Below are positions 1-8,257 of a DNA stretch of 34,487 bases, piece by piece. The notes under the pieces are model-generated. The model was not told the DNA's origin. It did no database searches and saw only the letters and a program-made list of their open reading frames with translations. The DNA is taken from contig JAFGPB010000043.1 of the NCBI GenBank assembly GCA_016926205.1, positions 1 to 34,487 of the forward strand, read 5' to 3'. The DNA comes from Bacteroidales bacterium (lineage in GTDB: Bacteria; Bacteroidota; Bacteroidia; Bacteroidales; UBA10428). A program made the translations under genes and the position numbers. How positions within the stretch are numbered: position 1 is the first letter of the stretch; each line of letters opens with the position of its first letter.

Positions 1-549
1 GAAAAGGTCGGGTATGACAAACCCATAATCGTTGAAGAGTTTCTGCCCGGGAAGGAGATCACTGTCGGTATCATCGGAAATCCGCCTGAATTTTATCAGT
101 TCCTGCCTTTTGCTGAAGAAGACTATTCGAAATTGCCTCCCGAACTCCCCAGGATTTGCGGATACGAAGCGAAATGGATTGAAAGCTCCCCGTATTTTAA
201 ACTCCTCAGATCAATTCCCGCAATATTGTCAGAAGAAACTGAAAAGGTCATTTCTGATCATTGTCTGAAACTTTTCAAGCGACTGGATTGTGCTGATTAT
301 GCGAGGTTTGATTGGAGATTTGACCAGAACGGAGTACCCAAGCTTCTCGAAGTGAATCCCAATCCCGGTTGGTGCTGGGATGGTCATCTGGCAAAAATGG
401 CTTCCATCAAAGGGCTGGAATATGCTGAAATGCTCAGGTACATTCTGCAGGCGGCTGAACAAAGAATCAACAGCACGAACGGAAATGGTCATGATACAGG
501 AAAACAGAAAGAAACGGAACCCGAATTCTCTGCTGCGGAACTGAATTGA
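1..549 (+). CDS. ATP-grasp ligase, D-Ala-D-Ala ligase-like (3' part; start outside window)
   Basis: The reading frame is open from the first base, so the gene begins upstream and only its last 182 residues are seen. They match the C-terminal half of the ATP-grasp fold as in D-alanine-D-alanine ligase: an IIVEEFLPGKEITVG strand near the beginning, then YARFDWRF and LLEVNPNPGW, which supply the acidic and Asn residues that bind Mg-ATP, then a final helix (GLEYAEMLRYIL) typical of Ddl proteins. A hydrophilic tail of about 35 residues follows. The family joins a carboxylate to an amine or similar group with ATP. The substrate here is unknown, and the protein need not be the peptidoglycan Ddl because the N-terminal substrate domain is not visible. 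It converges with the deoxyhypusine-synthase-like gene. Confidence 0.85.
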   Translation, partial: EKVGYDKPIIVEEFLPGKEITVGIIGNPPEFYQFLPFAEEDYSKLPPELPRICGYEAKWIESSPYFKLLRSIPAILSEETEKVISDHCLKLFKRLDCADYARFDWRFDQNGVPKLLEVNPNPGWCWDGHLAKMASIKGLEYAEMLRYILQAAEQRINSTNGNGHDTGKQKETEPEFSAAELN

Positions 550-566
550 CGAATCAGGGTTCGTCA
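547..566. other. Perfect 7-bp hairpin at the stop codon of the ATP-grasp gene
   Basis: TGACGAA and TTCGTCA form a perfect 7-bp stem around a 6-base loop, and the stem contains the TGA stop. It lies between two convergent genes, so it could help end transcription from either side, but neither strand has a T-run after it. It is therefore not a standard intrinsic terminator. Confidence 0.25.
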
Positions 567-616
567 CATGAAAGCCCGTTGTCAAAACCCGCGACTCTGA
601 GACAATCCTGTGAGAA

Positions 617-1636
617 TCAGAGAAAGATCTTGCCCCATTCGTAAGGTTTTCTTTTTTCCCAGATTCTGCTGTGATATGCATAACTGGCAATCAGGGGAAG
701 GACGGTTGTGGCTTCAGCATAAACCATCTGTTCGAATCGGGTATCGACCTTACCCCATGAGGATGCTTCCTGCAGGGTCGAGGAAGAGCAGGCTCCATCC
801 CTGACGTCAGCCACGGTGATCTGAATGGCATATTTATGCATTGGTACGGATTTTCCGAGTATTTCCGCACAGACAACAGTGTCCTGTGCAAAATTCTTCG
901 GTACACCACCGCCAATCATCAGTAATCCGGTTGTTTCGGCCTGCATCTTGATCATGGTAAGCTCCCGGAAATCGCTTACCGAATCGATGGACAAATGCTT
1001 TTCAGGATTGCTCCACTGATGCTTCACCAGTCCAAAACCCGCGCTGCTGTCGGAAAAAGCGGGGCAGAAAACAGGAACATTCTTTTCGTATGCCGTTTGT
1101 ACAAGGGATTCCTTCTTGACTGCATTCAGGGTAAGGTATCTGCCGAGCTCCCTGATAAACTCCCTTGAGGAATAGGGCCTGCGTTCAAGTGCATCTGCAA
1201 TCTCCATGATGGTGTTGTCGCAGACCTGAAGATCATCTTCATCAATATAGGTATCATAAATACGGTCAATATAAAATTCCCTGAGCCGCTTGTCCGGAAT
1301 ATCGATCCTGCCTTTATAATGTTTGAAACCAATGGCCTCAAAGAAATCCATGTCAATGATACTGGCTCCGGTTGCCACAACCACATCAACCATATTATGT
1401 CTGACGAGATCGGCATACACCTGCATGCATCCTCCGGCACTCGTACTGCCTGCAAGTGTGAGGATCATCGTACATTCTTTGTCCTTCAGCATCTTCAGGT
1501 AAATATCGGCAGCATTGGCTGTATCCCTGGCTGAAAAGGACATTTTTCTCATTGAATCAACAATTCCGGTTGAATCGAATGACTTGATGTCTATATGTTC
1601 GACAGGTTCCTTTAAAAGTTCTCTTTTTGTGATCAT
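617..1636 (-). CDS. Deoxyhypusine synthase family protein
   Basis: The 339-residue protein aligns by eye with deoxyhypusine synthase along its whole length: a glycine-rich LAGSTSAGG near residue 60, VVATGAS, the NAD-site motif GGGVPKN, and close to the C terminus SSWGKV. Lys296 there corresponds to the lysine that forms the enzyme-imine intermediate with the butylamine group of spermidine. In eukaryotes and archaea the enzyme modifies a lysine of eIF5A. Bacteria lack eIF5A, and bacterial members of the family are thought to act on polyamines (homospermidine synthase-like) or on unknown acceptors. Because the key lysine is present, an NAD-dependent aminobutyl transfer is likely; the acceptor is unknown. 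The ATG at 1636 gives a full-length protein. A 208-base gap separates it from the kinase gene upstream, and I see no clear promoter there. Confidence 0.85.
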   Translation of the reverse strand: MITKRELLKEPVEHIDIKSFDSTGIVDSMRKMSFSARDTANAADIYLKMLKDKECTMILTLAGSTSAGGCMQVYADLVRHNMVDVVVATGASIIDMDFFEAIGFKHYKGRIDIPDKRLREFYIDRIYDTYIDEDDLQVCDNTIMEIADALERRPYSSREFIRELGRYLTLNAVKKESLVQTAYEKNVPVFCPAFSDSSAGFGLVKHQWSNPEKHLSIDSVSDFRELTMIKMQAETTGLLMIGGGVPKNFAQDTVVCAEILGKSVPMHKYAIQITVADVRDGACSSSTLQEASSWGKVDTRFEQMVYAEATTVLPLIASYAYHSRIWEKRKPYEWGKIFL

Positions 1637-1844
1637 TTCCCGGTTTTAAATGTGAAGTTCAGTTGTTTTGCTGTATACCATGCATGTACCATAAATCAGT
1701 TGCATGTGAATACCTAATTAATGGTTACGGCATGAAAAATAGATAAACTTCATCAGAAAATCCCCTTTTTCCGGTATTTTTTTAAAACAAATTATAAAAT
1801 GCTGCAATGCCGGGATCATGAACAAAGGTGAACGGGATCGCTGA

Positions 1845-3200
1845 CTAAAAAGTCATGGTGAAAACCGTTTCAACATCGGGTTCAGAATGTACGCGGATAC
1901 TGCCATTGTGCAGCCTGATGATCTGTTTTGAAAGGCTCAGTCCGATCCCTGAACCTGAAGGTTTTGTAGTGAAAAAGGGAATGAATACCTTATCAAGCAC
2001 TTCTTTTATAATACCCGGACCGTTATCTGTGACCTGCAGGGTCACGTGACCTCGCTTGTTCAGGAATGCCGCCAGGTGAATCTTCCCGTTCTTTCTGCCG
2101 TTGAGCGCATGCATGGAGTTTTTGATCAGATTGATCAGCACCTGTTCAATCAGCTGTTCATCGGCAGTAAATTCAAGCTTTTCCGGTTCAACAGAGACCA
2201 GAAAATCAAGTTCAGAATGTTTAAGCTCTTCTTCAAGCAGCTTTTCAATATTCGTGAACAACTCTCTGATCTGGCATACCTTGAAACTGGGTTTCGGGAT
2301 CCTGGTCAGGTTCCGGTAAGTATTCACAAAATGCAGCAATCCGGTGCTCCGTTTGTTGATTGTTATTAATGCATCCTGGATTTCGGATACGGATTCACCA
2401 TCAATCTTTAGTTGTTCTTCCTGTTGTTGTGAGACCATTCCCTTCAGCATCAAATCCAGCGTTGAGGATAAGGAGGCAATGGGCGTGATGGAATTCATAA
2501 TCTCATGTGTCAGCACACGGATCAGCTTTTGCCAGGCCTCGGTTTCCTGTTCTTCAAGAACATTTTGAATATCCTTGATGGTCACCAGGTTGATCATCTT
2601 GTTCTTTACTTTTATGGTCGAAGCATTGATAGCAAGCTGCAGAATGTCATCATCGAAATGCAATTTTACAAGCCGGTTTTCACCGGGTTTGATATTATAA
2701 AGCGCATCAACAAGTTCTTTGCTTAGTGTTTCAAGAGAATTGATGTTCTTTATGCTGGCAACCTGAAACAATTTTTTTGCGGTTTTGTTGATCAGTTCAA
2801 TATTTCCGTCAGCGCTGTAGGCAATGACACTTACGTCAATATTCTGGACGATGGTTTGCAGGTAGTGAAAGCTTTCTTCCTTTTCGGCGCGGACTTTCTG
2901 AAAATCCAGCATGACTTCATTAAAGGCCTTGTTCAGTTCGTTGAAGGATCCGCCCATGCCTTCAATCTGGAATGTCCTGGTGAATTCCGAGAATCTGATG
3001 GATTCCAGAAAACTTGTAAGTTCCCTGTTGGTTTTGTCGAGATAACGTATGGTTGAAATGATGAGAAATATAACAAAAACTGCCACAATGACAGGTGCAA
3101 TGAAATAATCTCTTTCAATGGTAAAAAAGAACAGAAATATGTTCGCTGTCAGCAGAATGATGCGCGTTATGATATTCAGCCTGTAATTCTTAAAGACCAT
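1845..3200 (-). CDS. Two-component sensor histidine kinase (NtrB/AtoS-like), membrane-bound
   Basis: The protein has 451 residues from the ATG at 3200. An earlier in-frame start at 3296 would add 32 residues, but that DNA encodes the regulator's helix-turn-helix. The chosen ATG overlaps the regulator's TAA by 11 bases, a usual translational-coupling arrangement, and is preceded by GGAAAA. Two membrane helices lie at about residues 10-28 and 33-52 with almost no periplasmic loop. They are followed by a linker, a PAS-like region (about 110-208), the H-box with phospho-acceptor His232 (LTHEIMNSITP), an N-box near 357-361, and the ATP-binding boxes DNGPGI and GSGIGLSLS. It should phosphorylate the adjacent sigma-54 regulator. 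The very short loop suggests it senses something in the membrane or cytoplasm rather than a periplasmic ligand. Confidence 0.93.
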   Translation of the reverse strand: MVFKNYRLNIITRIILLTANIFLFFFTIERDYFIAPVIVAVFVIFLIISTIRYLDKTNRELTSFLESIRFSEFTRTFQIEGMGGSFNELNKAFNEVMLDFQKVRAEKEESFHYLQTIVQNIDVSVIAYSADGNIELINKTAKKLFQVASIKNINSLETLSKELVDALYNIKPGENRLVKLHFDDDILQLAINASTIKVKNKMINLVTIKDIQNVLEEQETEAWQKLIRVLTHEIMNSITPIASLSSTLDLMLKGMVSQQQEEQLKIDGESVSEIQDALITINKRSTGLLHFVNTYRNLTRIPKPSFKVCQIRELFTNIEKLLEEELKHSELDFLVSVEPEKLEFTADEQLIEQVLINLIKNSMHALNGRKNGKIHLAAFLNKRGHVTLQVTDNGPGIIKEVLDKVFIPFFTTKPSGSGIGLSLSKQIIRLHNGSIRVHSEPDVETVFTMTF

Positions 3201-4566
3201 ATTTTTCCATGCGTCGGTATAACGAGGTTCTTGTAAGTCCCAACTCCTGCGCTGCCTGAGTGATATTGCCCTGGTTCTGACGGATGACTTTTTCAATTAC
3301 AGTTTTTTCGATTTCCTCAAGGTTGGTTGTCTCAAACTCCAGATCACCTGATTTTCTGCGAGGTGGTGACAGAATAAAATCATCCGGTTCAAGGGAAATG
3401 GATTCTGTCAGGATAACGGCACGTTCAATGGCATGCTGCAATTCGCGGACATTCCCCGGCCAGGAGTAGTGCATGATCTTTTTCATGGCTGCCGATGATA
3501 TTCCCCGCAGCCTTTTTTTGTACTTTTTGGAATAAATTTTCAGGAAATGATTGGAAAGAAGAAGTATGTCCTCACCTCTTTCACGCAAAGGAGGCAGGTT
3601 TATCTCAACCGTATTGATTCTGTAAAGCAGGTCCTGCCTGAACAGGTTCTGGCTGACCGTTTCATACAGGTCACTGTTGGTAGCGCAGATCAGTCTCACA
3701 TCAACCGGGATGGGTTTGTTCGAACCCACTCGGGTTACCTCACGACGCTCAATTACGGTAAGGAGTTTTGATTGCAGAGGAGGGGTCAGGTTCCCTATTT
3801 CATCGAAAAAGATTGTGCCCCCCGAAGCAATTTCAAACCGCCCCGGTTTTTCTTTCCTGGCATCCGTGAAAGCCCCTTTTTCATGTCCGAAAAGCTCGCT
3901 TTCAAAAAGGGTATCACTTAATGATCCCAGGTCCACACTGATAAAAACCTCTTCAGAACGTGTGGAATTTCTGTGCAAAGCCCTTGCAACGAGTTCTTTA
4001 CCAGTCCCGTTTTCACCCAGTATCAAGATGTTCGCATCAGTGATGGCGACTTTGCTGATTGTGTTGAATACTTCCTGCATCTGAGGAGACTGACCTACAA
4101 AATCCATGTATGGTTGATCCATCAATGCGCTGATCCCCTTTTGTTTAGCCCTCAGTTCATCAGCTTCCATTCTGGAACGGTGCAATTTAATGGATGAAGA
4201 AACAGTTGCCAGGAGTTTTTCGTTTTGCCAGGGTTTCAGTACAAAATCCGTTGCACCCGCCTTAATGGCTTTTACGGCTCTTTCTGCATCACCATATGCG
4301 GTAATAAAGACGACTACAGCAAGAGGATCTATGGCAAGTATTCTGTCGATCCAGTAGAAGCCTTCCTGTCCGCTTATCGCATCTTTAGTGAAGTTCATGT
4401 CGAGCAGGATCAGATCAAAATTCTCCTGGGCGAGCAGTTCAGGGATCTTTTCCGGATTGTTCAGGGTAACAATTTTTTCGACATGCGGTTTTAACAATAA
4501 TTTTAATGCAAACAAGATATCCTCATTGTCGTCGACTGCCAGTATGTTTCCTTTTTTGTCATCCAT
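3190..4566 (-). CDS. Sigma-54-dependent response regulator (NtrC/AtoC family)
   Basis: The 458-residue protein has three parts in order. A receiver domain has acidic residues 12-13, phospho-acceptor Asp56, Thr89 and Lys111. An AAA+ activator domain has Walker A GENGTGK at 184-190, the sigma-54-contacting GAFTDA loop at 231-236 and Walker B FFDEIG at 253-258. A Fis-type helix-turn-helix lies at about 433-458. Such proteins bind enhancer-like sites about 100 bases upstream and open sigma-54 promoters by ATP hydrolysis. The gene is first in an operon with the kinase and is divergent from the adaptor-ABC-channel operon. A dyad and a sigma-54-like promoter in the shared gap make that operon the obvious target. 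Start ATG 4566 gives a standard N terminus. Confidence 0.95.
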   Translation of the reverse strand: MDDKKGNILAVDDNEDILFALKLLLKPHVEKIVTLNNPEKIPELLAQENFDLILLDMNFTKDAISGQEGFYWIDRILAIDPLAVVVFITAYGDAERAVKAIKAGATDFVLKPWQNEKLLATVSSSIKLHRSRMEADELRAKQKGISALMDQPYMDFVGQSPQMQEVFNTISKVAITDANILILGENGTGKELVARALHRNSTRSEEVFISVDLGSLSDTLFESELFGHEKGAFTDARKEKPGRFEIASGGTIFFDEIGNLTPPLQSKLLTVIERREVTRVGSNKPIPVDVRLICATNSDLYETVSQNLFRQDLLYRINTVEINLPPLRERGEDILLLSNHFLKIYSKKYKKRLRGISSAAMKKIMHYSWPGNVRELQHAIERAVILTESISLEPDDFILSPPRRKSGDLEFETTNLEEIEKTVIEKVIRQNQGNITQAAQELGLTRTSLYRRMEKYGL

Positions 4567-4593
4567 ATGCCTGAGATTTGTTTATAAACCAAA

Positions 4594-4601
4594 CAAATGT
4601 A
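4594..4601 (-). promoter_or_regulatory. Bacteroidota -7 element (TAnnTTTG) for the regulator-kinase operon
   Basis: The minus strand reads TACATTTG, an exact match to the Bacteroidota housekeeping -7 motif, ending 27 bases before the regulator's ATG. No good TTG -33 element is visible at the expected distance, so the assignment rests on the -7 box and its position. Confidence 0.5.
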
Positions 4602-4654
4602 GCGAATAACTCCGAAAAAATACGACTGAATCTTAGTTTTCTTAATGACCCCGT

Positions 4655-4674
4655 ACTGTTCGAAAATGAACAGT
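4655..4674. promoter_or_regulatory. Perfect dyad, candidate enhancer site for the sigma-54 regulator
   Basis: ACTGTTC, six bases, then GAACAGT: a perfect 7-bp inverted repeat of 20 bp in all. It lies in the gap between the divergent regulator and export operons, about 100 bases upstream of the sigma-54-like promoter. That is where NtrC-type activators usually bind. The size and symmetry fit a dimeric Fis-type helix-turn-helix. Assignment to the neighbouring regulator is inferred from position. Confidence 0.55.
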
Positions 4675-4762
4675 GCTTGTATCATTTCCGTACACTGCCT
4701 TACAACAAATGCAGGCCTTGGGGTATTTAATAAAATTTTGTACTTTAACATTTTAATGCATT

Positions 4763-4778
4763 TGGCATAATTCATGTT
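4763..4778 (+). promoter_or_regulatory. Candidate sigma-54 promoter for the adaptor-ABC-channel operon
   Basis: TGGCATAATTCATGTT compares with TGGCAYRNNNNTTGCW. The -24 half is perfect and the GG to -12 spacing is right, but the -12 half has two mismatches (ATGT for TTGC). It sits 55 bases before the adaptor ATG. The adjacent sigma-54 activator supports the call; the weak -12 half keeps it tentative. Confidence 0.4.
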
Positions 4779-4832
4779 AAAAATTGCTGAAATTATTTGT
4801 TTAACGATCAATATTTCAATACTTACCAGCAT

Positions 4833-6089
4833 ATGGAAGGAATGGATCGCAAAATTGAAAAAAAAGGAATAAGGAAAAAACACATCTGGATAAGTGCCGC
4901 AGTGCTTTTGGTTTTGATTTTGTTGATACCTGCCCTCTTGAGCCGTAGATTATCAAAACTTAATATCGACAGGGAGAAGATCACCATTCAGGAGGTTGTC
5001 TCCGGTAAGTATCAGGATTATATATCCGTTAACGGAACGGTTGAGCCCATAGCAACCGTTTTTCTGGATGCTGTTGAATCGGGGAGGGTAGAGGAGATCC
5101 TTATTGAAGAAGGGGCTGTGGTTGAAAGGGGCGACATCATCCTTCGCCTCAGCAATTACAACCTACTGCTTGAAATTTCCAGCAATGAGGCCAACGTATC
5201 ACGGGCCATCAATGATCTGAAAACAGCAAGGATATCGCTTGAGAACCAAAACATTCAAACCAGGGCAAGAATGCTTGAATTGCAATTTGCATTGAAAAAG
5301 CTCGAAAGACAGCTTCTGAGAAATCAGGAACTTTATTCGGCCACTCATATTTCAAAAGAAGAGTATGAAATTTCCAGGGAACAATATGATGAAACACGGC
5401 TTCAGCTTGAGCTTCAGCAACAAAAATTCCTTAGTGACTCTGTTTATATAAATACCAGAATACGCGCTGATGAATTGTCCATTGAACGGATGCAGAGCAA
5501 TCTGGAGCTGACACGCCGTCGTCTGCAGAATCTTGAGATCAGGGCTCCGGTTGACGGGGAACTTGCCAGCCTGAATCCGGAGGTCGGTCAGGTGATCAAC
5601 TACGGTACCAGGATTGGCACAGTCAATGTGCTGGATTCATATAAAATGCGGGTACTGATTGATGAGCATTACAGTACCCGGATATTCAGGGGACTTCAAG
5701 CAGAATTCAGTTTTGCCGGAAGTACCCACGATCTTGTGATTACCAAAGTATATCCCGAAATCAGAAATGGTACATTTGTTGTTGATATGGAATTTGCAGG
5801 TGACATCCCGGAACAGATCAGGATCGGTCTTACTGCGCGTATAAGGCTTGAACTTGATGAATCTGAAGATGCATTGCTGCTTCCGAGGGGCGGGTTTTAT
5901 CAAAGTACGGGAGGCCAGTGGGCATACGTTGTTGATGCCTCAGGTGATCAAGCGAACAAGAGAAATATCCGGCTCGGGAGGCAGAATCCAAACTATTATG
6001 AAGTTCTAGATGGACTGGCAGAAGGTGAGCAGGTCATTGTTTCCGGATATGAAAATTTCGGCAATGTTGATAAATTGATATTCAGATAA
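4833..6089 (+). CDS. HlyD/MacA-family periplasmic adaptor of an ABC exporter
   Basis: The protein has 418 residues from the ATG at 4833. A TTG at 4797 would extend it, and a second ATG lies at 4842. A basic N terminus is followed by one membrane anchor (about residues 18-36), a beta/lipoyl segment (TVFLDAVESGRVEEILIEEGA), a long helical hairpin of about 110 residues rich in Leu, Glu and Arg, the returning lipoyl half (EIRAPVDGELA) and beta-barrel and membrane-proximal domains. This is the layout of membrane fusion proteins that link an inner-membrane ABC transporter to a TolC-like channel. The ATPase starts 32 bases downstream and the channel follows, so the three form one operon. A permease for it to dock on is not encoded here. 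Confidence 0.92.
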   Translation: MEGMDRKIEKKGIRKKHIWISAAVLLVLILLIPALLSRRLSKLNIDREKITIQEVVSGKYQDYISVNGTVEPIATVFLDAVESGRVEEILIEEGAVVERGDIILRLSNYNLLLEISSNEANVSRAINDLKTARISLENQNIQTRARMLELQFALKKLERQLLRNQELYSATHISKEEYEISREQYDETRLQLELQQQKFLSDSVYINTRIRADELSIERMQSNLELTRRRLQNLEIRAPVDGELASLNPEVGQVINYGTRIGTVNVLDSYKMRVLIDEHYSTRIFRGLQAEFSFAGSTHDLVITKVYPEIRNGTFVVDMEFAGDIPEQIRIGLTARIRLELDESEDALLLPRGGFYQSTGGQWAYVVDASGDQANKRNIRLGRQNPNYYEVLDGLAEGEQVIVSGYENFGNVDKLIFR

Positions 6090-6121
6090 TACCTATAGAT
6101 AATTTCATTAATACAGACGCC

Positions 6122-6805
6122 ATGATAAAAACAATTGATCTGGTTAAGATTTTCCGCACGGATGAAGTCGAGACCACAGCACTGAACAAGGTGAACATAT
6201 CGGTCGATAAGGGCGAATTTGTTGCCATTATGGGTCCTTCCGGATGCGGAAAATCAACTTTGCTGAACATACTCGGATTGCTTGACACACCGACCAGGGG
6301 TCAGTATTTTTTTAATGATATCGAGGTATCGACTTACAGGGAGAGGCAACGGACCAGCCTCCGGAAGGGAAACATCGGTTTTGTTTTTCAGAGTTTTAAT
6401 CTTATCGATGAACTTACCGTATATGAAAATGTTGAACTTCCGCTTCTGTATCTTAAGGTTTCGGCATCGGAACGCAAGGCAAAGGTAAATGATGTCCTCG
6501 AGCGGATGAAAATATCGCATAGAAAGAAACATTTTCCCCAGCAACTATCCGGAGGACAGCAACAGAGGGTTGCCATTGCGCGCGCTGTGGTCACGAGGCC
6601 ACAACTGATCCTTGCGGATGAACCCACCGGAAACCTGGATTCTGCAAATGGAGAAGAAGTTATGGCCCTCCTGACCGAACTCAATGCTGAGGGTACCACC
6701 ATTGTCATCGTTACCCATTCACCTACGGATGCGGATAAGGCGCACCGCATCGTACAGCTTTTCGACGGGCATATCGTAACGGAGAACATCCGTCAGATTC
6801 TATGA
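6122..6805 (+). CDS. ABC transporter ATP-binding protein (MacB/LolD type)
   Basis: The 227-residue, single-domain ATPase has all the motifs: Walker A GPSGCGKST (38-46), Q-loop Gln90, signature LSGGQ (142-146), Walker B with ADEP (165-168) and switch His199. It resembles the LolD/FtsE/MacB subfamily, whose partners are FtsX-fold permeases that work by mechanotransmission rather than by a substrate channel. In MacB the ATPase is fused to the permease; here the protein ends after the nucleotide-binding domain. Only 75 bases separate it from the next gene, a channel, so the partner permease must be elsewhere or missing. Confidence 0.95.
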   Translation: MIKTIDLVKIFRTDEVETTALNKVNISVDKGEFVAIMGPSGCGKSTLLNILGLLDTPTRGQYFFNDIEVSTYRERQRTSLRKGNIGFVFQSFNLIDELTVYENVELPLLYLKVSASERKAKVNDVLERMKISHRKKHFPQQLSGGQQQRVAIARAVVTRPQLILADEPTGNLDSANGEEVMALLTELNAEGTTIVIVTHSPTDADKAHRIVQLFDGHIVTENIRQIL

Positions 6806-6880
6806 TCCTGGGAGAATTATATATCACAGAAACATACACATGCAATTGCATTCCTTAAACAAACTTAAAAAAGCTGAAAC

Positions 6881-8227
6881 ATGAAAACCAGGATGCTTCT
6901 GATACCGGCCATGGTTGCGCTGGGATCTGTCATTGCAGAAGCGCAGCATTACTGGACACTGGAAGACTGCATCAAATATGCTCTCGAAAACAACCTGCAG
7001 GTCAGGAGACAGGAACTGTATGTTGAAAACGGCAAAAACAATTATGTCCAGAGCATATTCAACTTGCTGCCCAATATGAACGGTACAATGTACAACAATT
7101 ACAGCTCAGGAAAGACCATTGACTATGCCAAATTTGAATATGTGGACCAGAATTACTGGTCGAGTAATATGCAACTGTCCAGTAACATGACTGTATTCAG
7201 CGGACTTCAGAACTACCATAACATACTCCTGAACCGTTATACGTTCTTAAAGAACCAGGCGGACCTCGAAAAGGCTAAAAATGACATTTCATTGCAGCTG
7301 ACCATGTCGTACCTTCAGATCCTTTTTGCGCAGGAGCTGGAAAACATTGCAGATAGCAGGCTTGAAGTGACCGGTATGCAGGCTGAACGAATGAAAAGAA
7401 TGCTGGAGGCCGGCAACATCGCACAAGGGGAGTATCTTCAGGTCAAAGCCCAAGAGGCAAATAACAGGACAGCGCTGATCAATGCCCAGAACAATCTGAA
7501 AATCGCCTATCTGGATCTTACGCAATTGCTGGATCTTGATTCAACAGGTGGTTTTGAGATCGTTGTTCCGTCTGATATTCATGTTGAGCTGATTACTCCG
7601 CTTGAGGCGGTTCAAACCATATACAATGCAGCAGTACTATCGTTACCGCAGATAAAGAGTGCTGAATACAATCTGGAAAGCAGCCGGAAACAGCTTGCCA
7701 TGGCATGGGGACAGGTGAGTCCTACTGTCAGCATAAACGGTTCCCTGTCAACCCGGTATTCTGAACTGGCCGTAAATCCTTTGACACAGGAAGATCGATA
7801 TCCATACAGGGACCAGCTTAATGATTACTATTATAAACAGGTATCGGTAGTGTTGTCCTTACCCATATTCAACCGGTTGCAGGTCAGGAATAACATCAGC
7901 AACGCAAAACTAAGTGTCAACGATGCAAGACTCCAGCTTGAGATAGCTCAAAAGGCTCTTTACAAGGAAGTGCAGCAGGCTCATGCAGATGCCCTCGCTG
8001 CCATGGAAAAATACAATTCCAGTCTGGAAGCCGTGAAATTTAACCAGGAAGCCTTTAAGTATACCAGTCAGCAATATGAACTGGGTCTCGTGAACATTGT
8101 CGACTACAACCTGGCACAAAACAATCTTACTGCAGCGGAGTCCGATATGCTGCAGGCCAAATATGAGTATATCTTCAAGCTGAAGATCCTCGACTTTTAC
8201 ATGAATAAACCCATTGTCCTGAATTGA
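6881..8227 (+). CDS. TolC-family outer membrane efflux protein
   Basis: The protein has 448 residues with a signal peptide cleaved probably after AEA at residue 21. The mature chain opens with WTLEDCIKYALENNLQVR, the usual first helix of the OEP family, and shows the two-fold repeat of long amphipathic helices; the second copy contains YNLAQNNLTAAES. The protein would form the trimeric outer-membrane duct for the adaptor and ABC ATPase upstream. It is the last gene of that operon and converges with panB. Confidence 0.93.
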   Translation: MKTRMLLIPAMVALGSVIAEAQHYWTLEDCIKYALENNLQVRRQELYVENGKNNYVQSIFNLLPNMNGTMYNNYSSGKTIDYAKFEYVDQNYWSSNMQLSSNMTVFSGLQNYHNILLNRYTFLKNQADLEKAKNDISLQLTMSYLQILFAQELENIADSRLEVTGMQAERMKRMLEAGNIAQGEYLQVKAQEANNRTALINAQNNLKIAYLDLTQLLDLDSTGGFEIVVPSDIHVELITPLEAVQTIYNAAVLSLPQIKSAEYNLESSRKQLAMAWGQVSPTVSINGSLSTRYSELAVNPLTQEDRYPYRDQLNDYYYKQVSVVLSLPIFNRLQVRNNISNAKLSVNDARLQLEIAQKALYKEVQQAHADALAAMEKYNSSLEAVKFNQEAFKYTSQQYELGLVNIVDYNLAQNNLTAAESDMLQAKYEYIFKLKILDFYMNKPIVLN

Positions 8228-8257
8228 TGGCAAATATGAACAGCCATTAAACCATCA

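Noticed and set aside
1842-1855. TGACT-AAAA-AGTCA dyad at the end of the kinase gene, similar to the tetR dyad
   Set aside because: It lies over a stop codon, far from any promoter, and the spacer differs from the tetR dyad by one base. Shared short half-sites are easily due to chance.
4503-4883. 126-codon minus-strand frame over the regulator-adaptor gap
   Set aside because: It overlaps the starts of both real genes, covers the dyad and promoters, and has AT-driven composition (Ile, Phe, Tyr, Lys).
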